Shown piece after piece: positions 1 to 6,548 of a stretch of DNA of 21,306 nt. Both the position numbers and the translations under genes were made by a program. The notes beneath the pieces were generated by a model. The model was not told the DNA's origin. It saw only the letters and a program-made list of their open reading frames with translations, and did no database searches. The stretch's first letter is position 1; each line of letters starts with the position of its first letter. The stretch comes from Limnospira platensis (GTDB lineage: Bacteria; Cyanobacteriota; Cyanobacteriia; Cyanobacteriales; Microcoleaceae): assembly GCF_046480435.1 (NCBI RefSeq), contig NZ_PKGC01000090.1; one strand, written 5' to 3'.

Positions 1-1115
1 ATATAAAATTTTTCTATTGTATTTGCTAGTTCTTGCGGACAAGGGCCATTTCTGTTATTTGATTTTACCAAATACCCATATTTACCATATCCAGCCAATT
101 CCTTGAGCCCACCAACTTCTGAAACTATAATAGGGGTCTCCATTGCTATAGCTTCTGCGGCAATTAAGCCAAACGGCTCAAATCTCGATGGTACAACTAA
201 TCCATCAGCTTCAGATATGATATTTTGTAATATTTTCCAACTTTGCCAGGGTTTAAATATTTTTTCATAAGACATCTCTAGTTGTTTACATTTTCGTTTA
301 CACATTTCCAAATAATCGCTTGATCCATGGCCAAGATATATATTAATCTCCAAATTAATTGGCTTCTTTGAAACAAAAGAATATGCTTCCAATAATATGT
401 CAAATCCCTTTTGCCTCACTGCCCTTCCGGCAGCGACTAATAGTAAATTATCCCTAGTTTTTTTAGGTTTTTGTAGACTCATGGATGATTGTTGACACAA
501 AATTGATAGAGGAAGACGAATAGGTAAACATATAGTATCAGGAAAAATTTTATTAACAGTATTTAAGTGAGATTCAATTGCTACTACAGCATCAGAAAAG
601 TTAACAGCGGAAGATTGAATGGAATGCAATTCATAATTGTCGGGATGTTCAAATTTATGTAATCCATGACAAAAATATAAAAGTTTAACTTGCAATTTTT
701 GTTTAAGATATAAAGCAAGTCCTAAAAGCTCCTCATTATGCAAAATAATAATATCTGACTGTGAAAATAAATTGAAATCAACATACTGCTTTATCGATTC
801 CCACATATCATCTAAAGCATTAGCTGAACGCTTGGAAGAATAAACGATGTGTTGATTTTTTAAATCTGAATTAAAAGAATCAATTAGTATCGTATATACT
901 TTTATTCCTTCATCAATAATTAACTCATTTTTTTGGTTATTCTGTTTATTGGACTTGGCTAAAGTGATAACACTAACGTCATATCCAGCCATCAAATATC
1001 CTTGAGCCATCAACCACACCGCAGTACCAATACCTCCCCATATATAAGGTGGATATTCTGCTGTTATCATTGTAATTTTTCTAGGTGAAGATATAGTTAG
1101 ACCTGATTTACTCAT
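1..1115 (-). CDS. Glycosyltransferase family 4/5-like protein, C-terminus cut by window edge
   Basis: A retaining GT-B glycosyltransferase that probably transfers a sugar from a nucleotide-sugar donor onto a polysaccharide or lipid acceptor in the cytoplasm. The frame is open from ATG at 1115 to base 1 (371 codons) with no stop. The N-terminus reads MITAEYPPYIWGGIGTAVW at about residues 16-34, the glycine-rich donor-side loop of starch-synthase/GT4 enzymes. RAVRQKGFDILLEAY starts the second Rossmann domain. The C-terminal donor site is clear: VVPSRFEPFGLIAAEAIA followed by VSEVGGLKELAG (EX7E-type motif). An in-frame TGA at 1140-1142 fixes ATG 1115 as the first good start. There is no clear Shine-Dalgarno sequence. 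The gene is noticeably AT-rich and has no HIP1 site, unlike genes to its right, so horizontal acquisition is possible. Acceptor and pathway cannot be told. Confidence 0.9.
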   Translation of the reverse strand, partial: MSKSGLTISSPRKITMITAEYPPYIWGGIGTAVWLMAQGYLMAGYDVSVITLAKSNKQNNQKNELIIDEGIKVYTILIDSFNSDLKNQHIVYSSKRSANALDDMWESIKQYVDFNLFSQSDIIILHNEELLGLALYLKQKLQVKLLYFCHGLHKFEHPDNYELHSIQSSAVNFSDAVVAIESHLNTVNKIFPDTICLPIRLPLSILCQQSSMSLQKPKKTRDNLLLVAAGRAVRQKGFDILLEAYSFVSKKPINLEINIYLGHGSSDYLEMCKRKCKQLEMSYEKIFKPWQSWKILQNIISEADGLVVPSRFEPFGLIAAEAIAMETPIIVSEVGGLKELAGYGKYGYLVKSNNRNGPCPQELANTIEKFY

Positions 1116-1236
1116 GGCATTTTTTGTTTTCGGCGTGCATCATATCTTTTTTCGCCTATTATAGAATTATTGTCTGTTTTTATACAGAGTCATTGTCACA
1201 TAGATATCAAAAAGTTGCAACTTTTCACCTACCAAG

Positions 1237-1450
1237 CTAAGTTAACGCTGACAGTGCTAGGGTTGGGGGACAAAAGGTACTGGTTACTTAAGGTGGCAAG
1301 TCTCGAAAGCTCCTCAGAGAAAGCATTTGGTTAACACTCACAGCTCGTGAGGCGAAACCGAGCGCCATGGCAGGAGTCTCCCAACTCGACCATCGCGGTC
1401 TAACCAAATTATGGATTAAACGCTGTACCGAGAGTGCTCGCTGTTAAATC
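1237..1450 (+). ncRNA. Candidate structured RNA with pseudoknot topology (HEARO/omega-RNA-like?)
   Basis: The gene-free stretch 1116-1624 contains a dense set of complementary segments. GTTGGGGGAC (1262-1271) pairs with GTCTCCCAAC (1376-1385), 10 bp with one G-U. ATTTGGTTA (1325-1333) pairs perfectly with TAACCAAAT (1401-1409). These two stems interleave, which is a pseudoknot. Inside lie hairpins CTCAC-AGCTC-GTGAG (1337-1351) and GGCG-AAACCGAG-CGCC (1351-1366). A 3' hairpin CGAG-AGTG-CTCG (1429-1440) sits within an imperfect outer stem, 1414-1421 with 1443-1450. The strand is a guess, because most stems work on both. HEARO RNAs (IscB omega-RNA class) are, to my memory, frequent in Arthrospira, can lack their ORF, are pseudoknotted and sit 5' of ATGA; an ATGA occurs at 1517. 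The class is inferred and the structure is seen. The flanks 1116-1236 hold nothing I recognise. Confidence 0.5.
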
Positions 1451-1549
1451 TCCACTTTTGCTAATTACTACAGTGCCACAAACTTTAGGTATTTGGCTAT
1501 ACTTAAAAATCAGATTATGACGGAAGTTTTGTGAATAAATATTAACTCA

Positions 1550-1575
1550 ATGACGCAAAATGACGCAAAATGACG
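1550..1575 (+). repeat. 10-bp direct repeats (ATGACGCAAA x2.6)
   Basis: ATGACGCAAA at 1550-1559 is repeated exactly at 1560-1569, and a third partial copy ATGACG follows at 1570-1575. The 10-bp period matches one DNA helical turn. The array ends 14 bp before a TATAAT box, covering where a -35 element would lie, so it could be an operator for the STAND gene downstream. That role is inferred. Confidence 0.7.
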
Positions 1576-1589
1576 AGCATCAACTAAGG

Positions 1590-1595
1590 TATAAT
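1590..1595 (+). promoter_or_regulatory. Putative -10 box of the STAND ATPase gene
   Basis: A perfect TATAAT lies 30 bp before the ATG at 1625. No TTGACA-like hexamer sits at 16-18 bp upstream; the repeats occupy that place, suggesting activator-dependent expression. Confidence 0.45.
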
Positions 1596-1624
1596 GATTA
1601 AATCGATTAGCCTGTTTAAGTTAA

Positions 1625-2998
1625 ATGGATGTAACAAAAGTTTTACAATTGGCAGATCATCTAGTGTTTCAGCAAACAGAAAAGCACTTAGACGACTCTC
1701 AGCAAACTGTGATTAAGGGAGTATGGGAAGGTAAAACCTATGATAAAATCGCTGATTCATGTCACTTGAGTGAGCGTCATGTTAGAGATATTGGTTATAA
1801 ATTATGGCAAATATTATCTGAAGCATTAGGTGAGGATATAAAAAAAAATAACTTTCGCTCAACCTTTGAACGGTTAGAATTTAATTTATCACAATCTACT
1901 AATATCAACAACATACAAAACAATGTGCAAAGTAGCAATAATTTACAATTTTATTCATATCCTGGTCAGCCCTCAAATAGGGAGCAAATACATGATGATA
2001 TATTCCAGAAACTCGATTTAAGTTTAGCCCCTGAAATCATTGGTTTTTCTAACCGAGAAACGGAATTAAAGAGGCTGGAAGAGTGGTTATTGAATAAGGG
2101 AAAGAGTCGTTTGATTGCGGTGTTAGGAGTATCTGGGATTGGGAAAACGACTCTAGTTAAAAGATTTGTAGATCAGCACTTAGATAGATTTGAAGTAATA
2201 ATTTGGAGGGACTTAAAATTTACCGAATCGTTGACATCGCTAGTTAATGATTTATTGAAAGTTAGCGAAGAAGAACCAAAAGTAACTGTGAGCGATCGCC
2301 TTAAACAACTATTAGGTTTCTTGACGGAAAAGCACTGTTTAATCATCCTGGACGATGTACAAAATCTGTTTACGAGAGGCGCATTAGTCGGACAATACGA
2401 AAGAGACTATCAAGATTATCAAAACTTTTTCCGGGCGATCGCCGACTTAGAACATCAGAGTAATGTTATATTAATCAGTCGAGAGAAATGTCGAGAGATG
2501 GAGTGTTTAGATGAGCAATTATATCCGATAAAATCTTTAGAGTTATCCGGTTTAGAGGATGTAGAAATCCTGAGAAATATGGGAGGAGGACTGCTGAAGG
2601 ATGAGGATAATTGGTTAAAGTTAATCCAATTATATCAGGGAAATCCTGGTTATTTGAAACAGATTGCTTTTATCATCCACAACATTTTTGATGGTCATGT
2701 CGCTGATTTTTTGGCCGAGAATAGCTTGATAATCACCCCAGAAATGCAGTTTGGTTTTCAGCAGCTATTTGAGCGACTCTCACCCATAGAACAGCAACTT
2801 ATCTTAGAGTTGAGCCAGTTAGATAAACCTTTAACTAGAGAAGATTTAACGGAGAGTTTACAGTTATCATCAATGGACTTAATTAACGGGTTACAGTCCT
2901 TACAGCAGCGATATATAGTTACGAAAATTCGAGAAAATCGGCTGTTGTTTAAGGTGTGTCCGGTATTGAGGGAGTATCTGCTCTGTTGTCAACAGTGA
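1625..2998 (+). CDS. HTH-NB-ARC STAND ATPase, short form without sensor repeats
   Basis: A STAND-class P-loop ATPase, the bacterial relative of NLR/AP-ATPase switches used in signalling and conflict systems. Residues 1-85 form a helix-turn-helix unit like the N-terminal HTH of vWA-MoxR-associated (VMAP) proteins (VIKGVWEGKTYDKIADSCHL). An Asn/Gln-rich linker spans about 88-120. The NB-ARC domain has Walker A GVSGIGKTT (168-176), Walker B LIILDD (239-244), the sensor-like ISREK (284-288), a GLPL-like GNPGYLKQ (339-346) and a winged-helix end (FKVCPVLREYLL, 442-453). The protein stops there. Many cyanobacterial relatives continue into WD40 or TPR sensor repeats, which are absent. It stands alone, convergent with the ferredoxin gene. 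Two HIP1 sites (2292, 2435) lie inside it. Effector and trigger are unknown. Confidence 0.85.
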   Translation: MDVTKVLQLADHLVFQQTEKHLDDSQQTVIKGVWEGKTYDKIADSCHLSERHVRDIGYKLWQILSEALGEDIKKNNFRSTFERLEFNLSQSTNINNIQNNVQSSNNLQFYSYPGQPSNREQIHDDIFQKLDLSLAPEIIGFSNRETELKRLEEWLLNKGKSRLIAVLGVSGIGKTTLVKRFVDQHLDRFEVIIWRDLKFTESLTSLVNDLLKVSEEEPKVTVSDRLKQLLGFLTEKHCLIILDDVQNLFTRGALVGQYERDYQDYQNFFRAIADLEHQSNVILISREKCREMECLDEQLYPIKSLELSGLEDVEILRNMGGGLLKDEDNWLKLIQLYQGNPGYLKQIAFIIHNIFDGHVADFLAENSLIITPEMQFGFQQLFERLSPIEQQLILELSQLDKPLTREDLTESLQLSSMDLINGLQSLQQRYIVTKIRENRLLFKVCPVLREYLLCCQQ

Positions 2999-3154
2999 TA
3001 GGAATTGGTAGAATGGATTGGTATAGTGATGTGGCTAAAGAGAGAGCGAAGAGAGCGATCGCACCTATTTGGGATGTTTTAGGTATATGCAGCCGACAAA
3101 AAAGCAAAAGCAAGATATTCTCACTTTTGCTTAACTTGTAATAATCTAGGGATG

Positions 3155-3179
3155 AGGGGATAATATAGGAATTACCCCT
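3155..3179. terminator. Hairpin between convergent genes
   Basis: AGGGG (3155-3159) plus TAAT (3161-3164) pair with ATTA (3171-3174) plus CCCCT (3175-3179), leaving one bulged A and a six-base loop. An outer alternative pairs CTAGGG (3146-3151) with CCCTAG (3176-3181). It lies between the ends of the STAND and ferredoxin genes, as expected for a shared terminator, but has only a weak T tract (TTTGATTG). Confidence 0.5.
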
Positions 3180-3193
3180 AGTTTGATTGTAGT

Positions 3194-3628
3194 TTACCTT
3201 CGGGACTGTTTACGTTTCCGGGGGGCGATCGCCGCCTCAGCCGGAAAACCAACCCTAGCGATCACCTGATTTTGACGTTCTTGTTCAAGGACTTTGAGTT
3301 CGGTATAGTCAACCCAGTGAATGCAATCAACCGGACAAGTATCGATCGCCTCTTGAATGACATCTTCGGAATCTCCATCCTGGCGAAACACTCGCGATCG
3401 GCCATGGTCTGGCTCAATATAGAATGTGTTTCTAGCCACATGAGCGCAATGCTTACAGCCAATACAAGTAGGTTCATCAACATAAACCCCTTTTTGGCGG
3501 AGTGTACCCCCCAACTCTGGCTCAAAACCAGAACGCTCAGGTGCATCCCGCAAAAACCCACCCAATTCCGGTTCTAACCCCGAACGTTCTGAGTGAGACT
3601 GTTGTGATGATGCAGACAATTGAGACAT
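3194..3628 (-). CDS. Cyanobacterial 4Fe-4S ferredoxin (Ycf35-linked)
   Basis: A soluble electron carrier of the single-cluster bacterial type. Ligands are C55-x2-C58-x2-C61 (CIGCKHC) and C98 followed by Pro (DTCPVDC), with an extra C102. The C-terminal tail is basic (RKRKQSRR). The N-terminus carries a tandem repeat, ERSGLEPELGGFLRDAP then ERSGFEPELGGTLRQ (14-44). I recognise this from other cyanobacterial members, so it is a family trait rather than a local duplication. Start ATG 3628 shares one base with the stop of the upstream Ycf35 gene (TAATG), implying translational coupling. With DUF2997 it forms a conserved three-gene unit. The redox partner is not known to me. The gene contains a HIP1 site near its 3' end. 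Confidence 0.9.
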   Translation of the reverse strand: MSQLSASSQQSHSERSGLEPELGGFLRDAPERSGFEPELGGTLRQKGVYVDEPTCIGCKHCAHVARNTFYIEPDHGRSRVFRQDGDSEDVIQEAIDTCPVDCIHWVDYTELKVLEQERQNQVIARVGFPAEAAIAPRKRKQSRR

Positions 3629-4014
3629 TAAGCACTCCAGCGTTGAACAACTAAGCGGATCGAGCCATCTTGATTATTGTGCTGTTCGGAAACTTGGAAA
3701 CCTTGGGCGCTACTCGCGCTAACCACAGTGTGGAAAGCATAACGTTGAGTAACTTTTCTCAGGAAATGATCAACCGGGGTAGCTTGTTGCCAAAATTGCA
3801 AATCTGCCACCAGTTCATATTCCTGACCATTCCAAGCGAAGCCGATATCATAACCATTCTCTTGTTTGATAACCACTTCCGCCGCCATAGTTTGACCACG
3901 ATAACCTCGAACCTCACGGGGTCCTGGCTTCCAGTCAATACCTAAATCAGTCAAAGCAGCTTTTAAAGAGGTGAGATTCCGAATTTGGGTTTTGATTTGG
4001 CTAAAGTGTGACAT
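3628..4014 (-). CDS. ycf35: Ycf35 / DUF1257 family protein
   Basis: A 128-residue soluble protein that I recognise as DUF1257, encoded as ycf35 in cyanobacteria and some red-algal plastids. Typical features are the opening MSHFSQIKTQIRNLTSLKAA, the central GYRGQTMAAEVVIKQ segment and the aromatic stretch YDIGFAWNGQEYELVADLQF. There is no signal peptide, membrane helix or catalytic motif. It is the middle gene of a minus-strand trio: 46 bp after the DUF2997 gene and overlapping the ferredoxin start by one base. Function is not established. Its tight linkage to a ferredoxin suggests a redox-related role, which is inference. Confidence 0.9.
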   Translation of the reverse strand: MSHFSQIKTQIRNLTSLKAALTDLGIDWKPGPREVRGYRGQTMAAEVVIKQENGYDIGFAWNGQEYELVADLQFWQQATPVDHFLRKVTQRYAFHTVVSASSAQGFQVSEQHNNQDGSIRLVVQRWSA

Positions 4015-4060
4015 AGTTGGTAAATTGTGAATGAATTGCTTGAACGGTTATAGATAGAAT

Positions 4061-4270
4061 TTACCAGTTACTCAAACCCACTTGAGCAGTGGCATTCTGA
4101 GACTGGTGATTCCCTTGGGCGAAATATTCAGAAGTTGTCTCCTGATTTAATACCACCCCTAACTCAGCTTCGATCGCCGCCGTAACCTCAGCACAGGAAG
4201 CACCAACAATTCCGGTGACTCGTTCCTGAACTCGGCCGTCGGGATGGATGATAAACTCTAGGGTTTCCAT
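4061..4270 (-). CDS. DUF2997 family protein
   Basis: A small 69-residue protein, first gene of the DUF2997-Ycf35-ferredoxin unit. METLEFIIHPDGRVQERVTG is the characteristic beginning of DUF2997 (a two-strand motif with the consensus I-x-P-D-G-x-V), followed by a Cys-containing helix (GASCAEVTAAIEAELG, 23-38) and a polar Gln/Asn-rich tail. No membrane segment is present. It starts at ATG 4270 with a weak ribosome site and is divergent from the muramidase gene, so its promoter must lie within 4271-4643. Function is unknown. Family recognition rests on the N-terminal motif and the conserved gene order. Confidence 0.85.
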   Translation of the reverse strand: METLEFIIHPDGRVQERVTGIVGASCAEVTAAIEAELGVVLNQETTSEYFAQGNHQSQNATAQVGLSNW

Positions 4271-4643
4271 AGCTTAAATCGACTGCACAAAGTGGTCTAA
4301 TACAATACCGACACCAGAGAAGATCTCTGATATAGGCAGGCTGTCAGCTAAATCAGATGGTTCTGACTGCACTGTTCAGACATCAGGGGTAATCAGTTGA
4401 ACAAAAACCCCTGAGAACTTGACAAAAGTTATCAATGCCTGAAGCAGTAGGTTCATTATATGTTAAGTTTCGCGTAGATGCTCGGAACCGTCAAGGCATG
4501 GTACTATTGACCCGATAACATCTACTTCCGGCTCTCTGTATTTCCCCTCTGAGCCTGGGTAGGAGACGGCTGGCAGGGATTGGTCAGCTTTGCTACTATC
4601 CTTAGTTGAGTGAACTCACCAGACCAAAGGACTCGTTAGAGCT
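4271..4643. promoter_or_regulatory. Divergent intergenic region with nested inverted repeats
   Basis: No ORF of note occurs in these 373 bases. TCAGGGGT (4383-4390) and ACCCCTGA (4407-4414) form an 8-bp hairpin. Further right, GTAGATG (4474-4480) pairs with CATCTAC (4519-4525) and encloses CGG/CCG (4483-4485 with 4512-4514) and GTCAA/TTGAC (4490-4494 with 4507-4511), a nested stem of 52 bases. If transcribed rightward this would be part of the muramidase leader. A TTGACA lies at 4419-4424 but without a -10 at proper spacing. I do not recognise a known riboswitch. Confidence 0.4.
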
Positions 4644-5315
4644 ATGAATGTACAACAAGCAACTGGTAAGCTGAAGCATATGAATCTCAAGTCTCGCCTG
4701 ATTGCTGGCGGTTTGGGGTTATTGGTGGCTATTTCTATTCCGCTGATTGGTCACGAAACCTTGGCTCGTACCCGCAGTAAAAGCGATTACGAACAGCGAC
4801 TTTTTGATGCCGCTTTGGGATTTACTCTCTATTTTGAGGGTGGCTTTAGTGACCATCCAGCAGATATTGGCGGCCGCACCTATAGGGGTATTCTCCAAAC
4901 TGAATATAATGCCTATCGTGCCAGCAGGGGTTTACCTCCCTTGGATGTGCTACAAATGTCTGATGCGGAAATGCTGGAAATTTATGATGGCTATTGGAGA
5001 GGTAGCGGCGCTCCCGCAATGCACCCGGCTTTAGCGATCGTCATGTTTGACACCGCCGTTAATTTTGGCATTCATAATTCCATTACTTTTTTACAACAAG
5101 CCTTGGGGTTGCCACAAACGGGGGTATTTGATGCCGAAACTCGCGCGGCTATGGAACAGGGTAACAATAAGTTTACCGCTCTCCAAATTGTGAATGAGCG
5201 CATCCTTTATCGTTATAAGCGAGTTCAGGAAAAGCCTAGTCAAATGGCTTTCTTTCATGGTTGGCTCAGTCGTGATTATAGTCTCTGGGGATATGTTAAC
5301 CAGATTCAAAATTAA
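4644..5315 (+). CDS. Membrane-anchored GH108-type muramidase (lysozyme-like)
   Basis: A peptidoglycan hydrolase of the glycoside hydrolase 108 family, expected to cleave the MurNAc-GlcNAc backbone. A basic N-terminus and one hydrophobic helix (about 19-36, LIAGGLGLLVAISIPLIG) form a signal anchor or signal peptide, with a possible cleavage after LA at 40-41. The catalytic module begins with FEGGFSDHPADIGGRTYRGI (64-83), where E65 is the expected catalytic acid; DTAVNFG (136-142) is the second family motif. The C-terminal part (about 145-172, QQALGLPQTGVFDAETRAAM) is a PG_binding_3 domain. Relatives are phage endolysins, but nothing phage-like is nearby, so this is likely a housekeeping remodelling enzyme. 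ATG 4644 is used; Met13 is an alternative. Confidence 0.88.
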   Translation: MNVQQATGKLKHMNLKSRLIAGGLGLLVAISIPLIGHETLARTRSKSDYEQRLFDAALGFTLYFEGGFSDHPADIGGRTYRGILQTEYNAYRASRGLPPLDVLQMSDAEMLEIYDGYWRGSGAPAMHPALAIVMFDTAVNFGIHNSITFLQQALGLPQTGVFDAETRAAMEQGNNKFTALQIVNERILYRYKRVQEKPSQMAFFHGWLSRDYSLWGYVNQIQN

Positions 5316-5368
5316 TTGATATTCTGGGATTTATAGCCCTGCGATAACATGGGTTAGAGAGATATATT

Positions 5369-5430
5369 CCGGTGCGTCAGAGTTGCCAGTATTTCTTGTG
5401 ACCAAAAAGCTGCTGGGTCTGACGCTACGG
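5369..5430. repeat. Imperfect palindrome of the GGTGCGTCAG type, copy 1
   Basis: CCGGTGCGTCAGA (5369-5381) and TCTGACGCTACGG (5418-5430) are inverted and match at 11 of 13 positions, with a 36-base centre. The same decamer GGTGCGTCAG opens a perfect palindrome at 16533-16589. This looks like a degraded member of a short dispersed (REP/MITE-like) element, located between the muramidase and methyltransferase genes. Confidence 0.6.
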
Positions 5431-5463
5431 TACTATTTTGTATGTGGGGGATATCTTTAATCT

Positions 5464-6075
5464 ATGACTGACAGCTTTTTTCAGAATAAACAATGGTTTT
5501 TTGACCGCTGGGCTCCTTTTTATGATTTCCTGCTAACAACGGTTTTCTATCAGGCTGTACATAAGCGTTTATTGGAGTTTGCGGAGTTTCCTAATTCGGC
5601 TAATATTCTTGATATTGGCTGTGGTACAGGACGACTGCTACAGCGTTTGGCTAAACAGTTTCCTGACCTTGAGGGGACGGGGTTTGACTTATCTCCTCAA
5701 ATGATTAAAGAGGCTAAAAATAAAAATATCTATGGCGATCGCCTACAATTTCTACAGGGGAATGTTGAGGCTTTACCTTTTCCTGAGTCGAGTTTTGATG
5801 CCGTTTTTTGTACTATCAGTTTTCTCCATTATCCTCACCCTGAATTGGTGTTAGCAGAAATTAAACGGGTTTTGCGACCAGGGGGAGTTTTTTATCTGGC
5901 TGATTATACGGTTAATGATTGGACTGAATATCGAGAGGTTGCTGTCTCTCCTGGTAAGTTGCGGTGGTACAGCCGCAAAAAAAGGGAACAGTTGGCTAAT
6001 ACTGCGGGTTTGTCTTGTTTGAGTCATCACTACCTAATCGGTCCGGTTCTCCTCACTAAGTTTGTTAATTATTAA
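5464..6075 (+). CDS. Class I SAM-dependent methyltransferase
   Basis: A small (203 aa) cytoplasmic Rossmann-fold methyltransferase of the Methyltransf_11/25 type (UbiE-like). Motif I is ILDIGCGTG (48-56), with the SAM-ribose acidic residue in GTGFDLS (D75). LQGNVEALPFPESSFDAVF (97-115) covers motifs II-III, and VLRPGGVFYLADYT (136-149) is the post-III strand. The N-terminal helix (FFDRWAPFYDFL) is typical of enzymes acting on hydrophobic small molecules. The substrate cannot be told. It sits alone, 148 bp after the muramidase, and contains one HIP1 site. A GGGGGA about a dozen bases before the ATG may serve as ribosome site. Confidence 0.9.
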   Translation: MTDSFFQNKQWFFDRWAPFYDFLLTTVFYQAVHKRLLEFAEFPNSANILDIGCGTGRLLQRLAKQFPDLEGTGFDLSPQMIKEAKNKNIYGDRLQFLQGNVEALPFPESSFDAVFCTISFLHYPHPELVLAEIKRVLRPGGVFYLADYTVNDWTEYREVAVSPGKLRWYSRKKREQLANTAGLSCLSHHYLIGPVLLTKFVNY

Positions 6076-6102
6076 CCAATGAACTCCCTCTTATTTTGAC
6101 TT

Positions 6103-6121
6103 CCTCTCCGTCCGGGAGAGG
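6103..6121 (+). terminator. Hairpin after the methyltransferase gene
   Basis: CCTCTCC (6103-6109) pairs with GGAGAGG (6115-6121) around GTCCG. It lies 28 bp after the methyltransferase stop. No T run follows, so an intrinsic-terminator role is only possible. Confidence 0.4.
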
Positions 6122-6134
6122 CTGGGGAAAGCGT

Positions 6135-6472
6135 CTATGCACATAATCGCGTTTTTGTCAATAGGTGTAAAATCGGCCGTCCCATTTTCCCAAAAAACTC
6201 GTGCATCGCCAGCTTAATTTTTTCCTCAGAGAATAACTTTAAGCGCCATAGAATCAGGGTTGTAGCCTGTATTTTTGCATATAGACACAGTAACCCCTTG
6301 GGTGCGATTTATTTGAGTGTATCACAACCCCTATAATCTCGTCAACTATTTGCGAGCCATTAGCAATAAAATTGTAACAAATCTTAACAATCTTTGTAAT
6401 ATCAAATTCATCTGGCGGTATGAATTAGTTAAATTTATGTTTTTGGGGGTGAGCATGGCTGTTGGGGGTTGA
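6135..6472. repeat. 338-bp direct repeat, copy A
   Basis: Begins CTATGCACATAATCGCG and ends GCTGTTGGGGGTTGA. It matches copy B (6549-6886) over its full length with about eight substitutions and no net indel; the offset is 414 bp. No conserved gene is recognised inside. Together with copy B and a 76-bp spacer carrying a HIP1 site, it fills most of the 815-base gene-free stretch between the methyltransferase and HAD genes. Confidence 0.9.
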
Positions 6473-6548
6473 ACACCAAAACTAGGATCGAAGAGCGATC
6501 GCCTCCCAACGACAAAATTAATCAACTCCCCCTCTCTCTGTGAAGGTG

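Noticed and set aside
2956..3141. 61-codon ORF overlapping the end of the STAND gene
   Set aside because: It starts inside the STAND gene in another frame, with no ribosome site and no family resemblance; 2999-3141 may hold decayed coding sequence but nothing identifiable.
4271..4400. c-di-AMP (ydaO) riboswitch in front of the muramidase
   Set aside because: Only a GTCAGCTAA fragment matches; the core conserved loops are missing and the distance to the gene is too large.
4644..5315. Prophage endolysin cassette
   Set aside because: The GH108 gene has a membrane anchor and no holin, terminase or tail genes around it.
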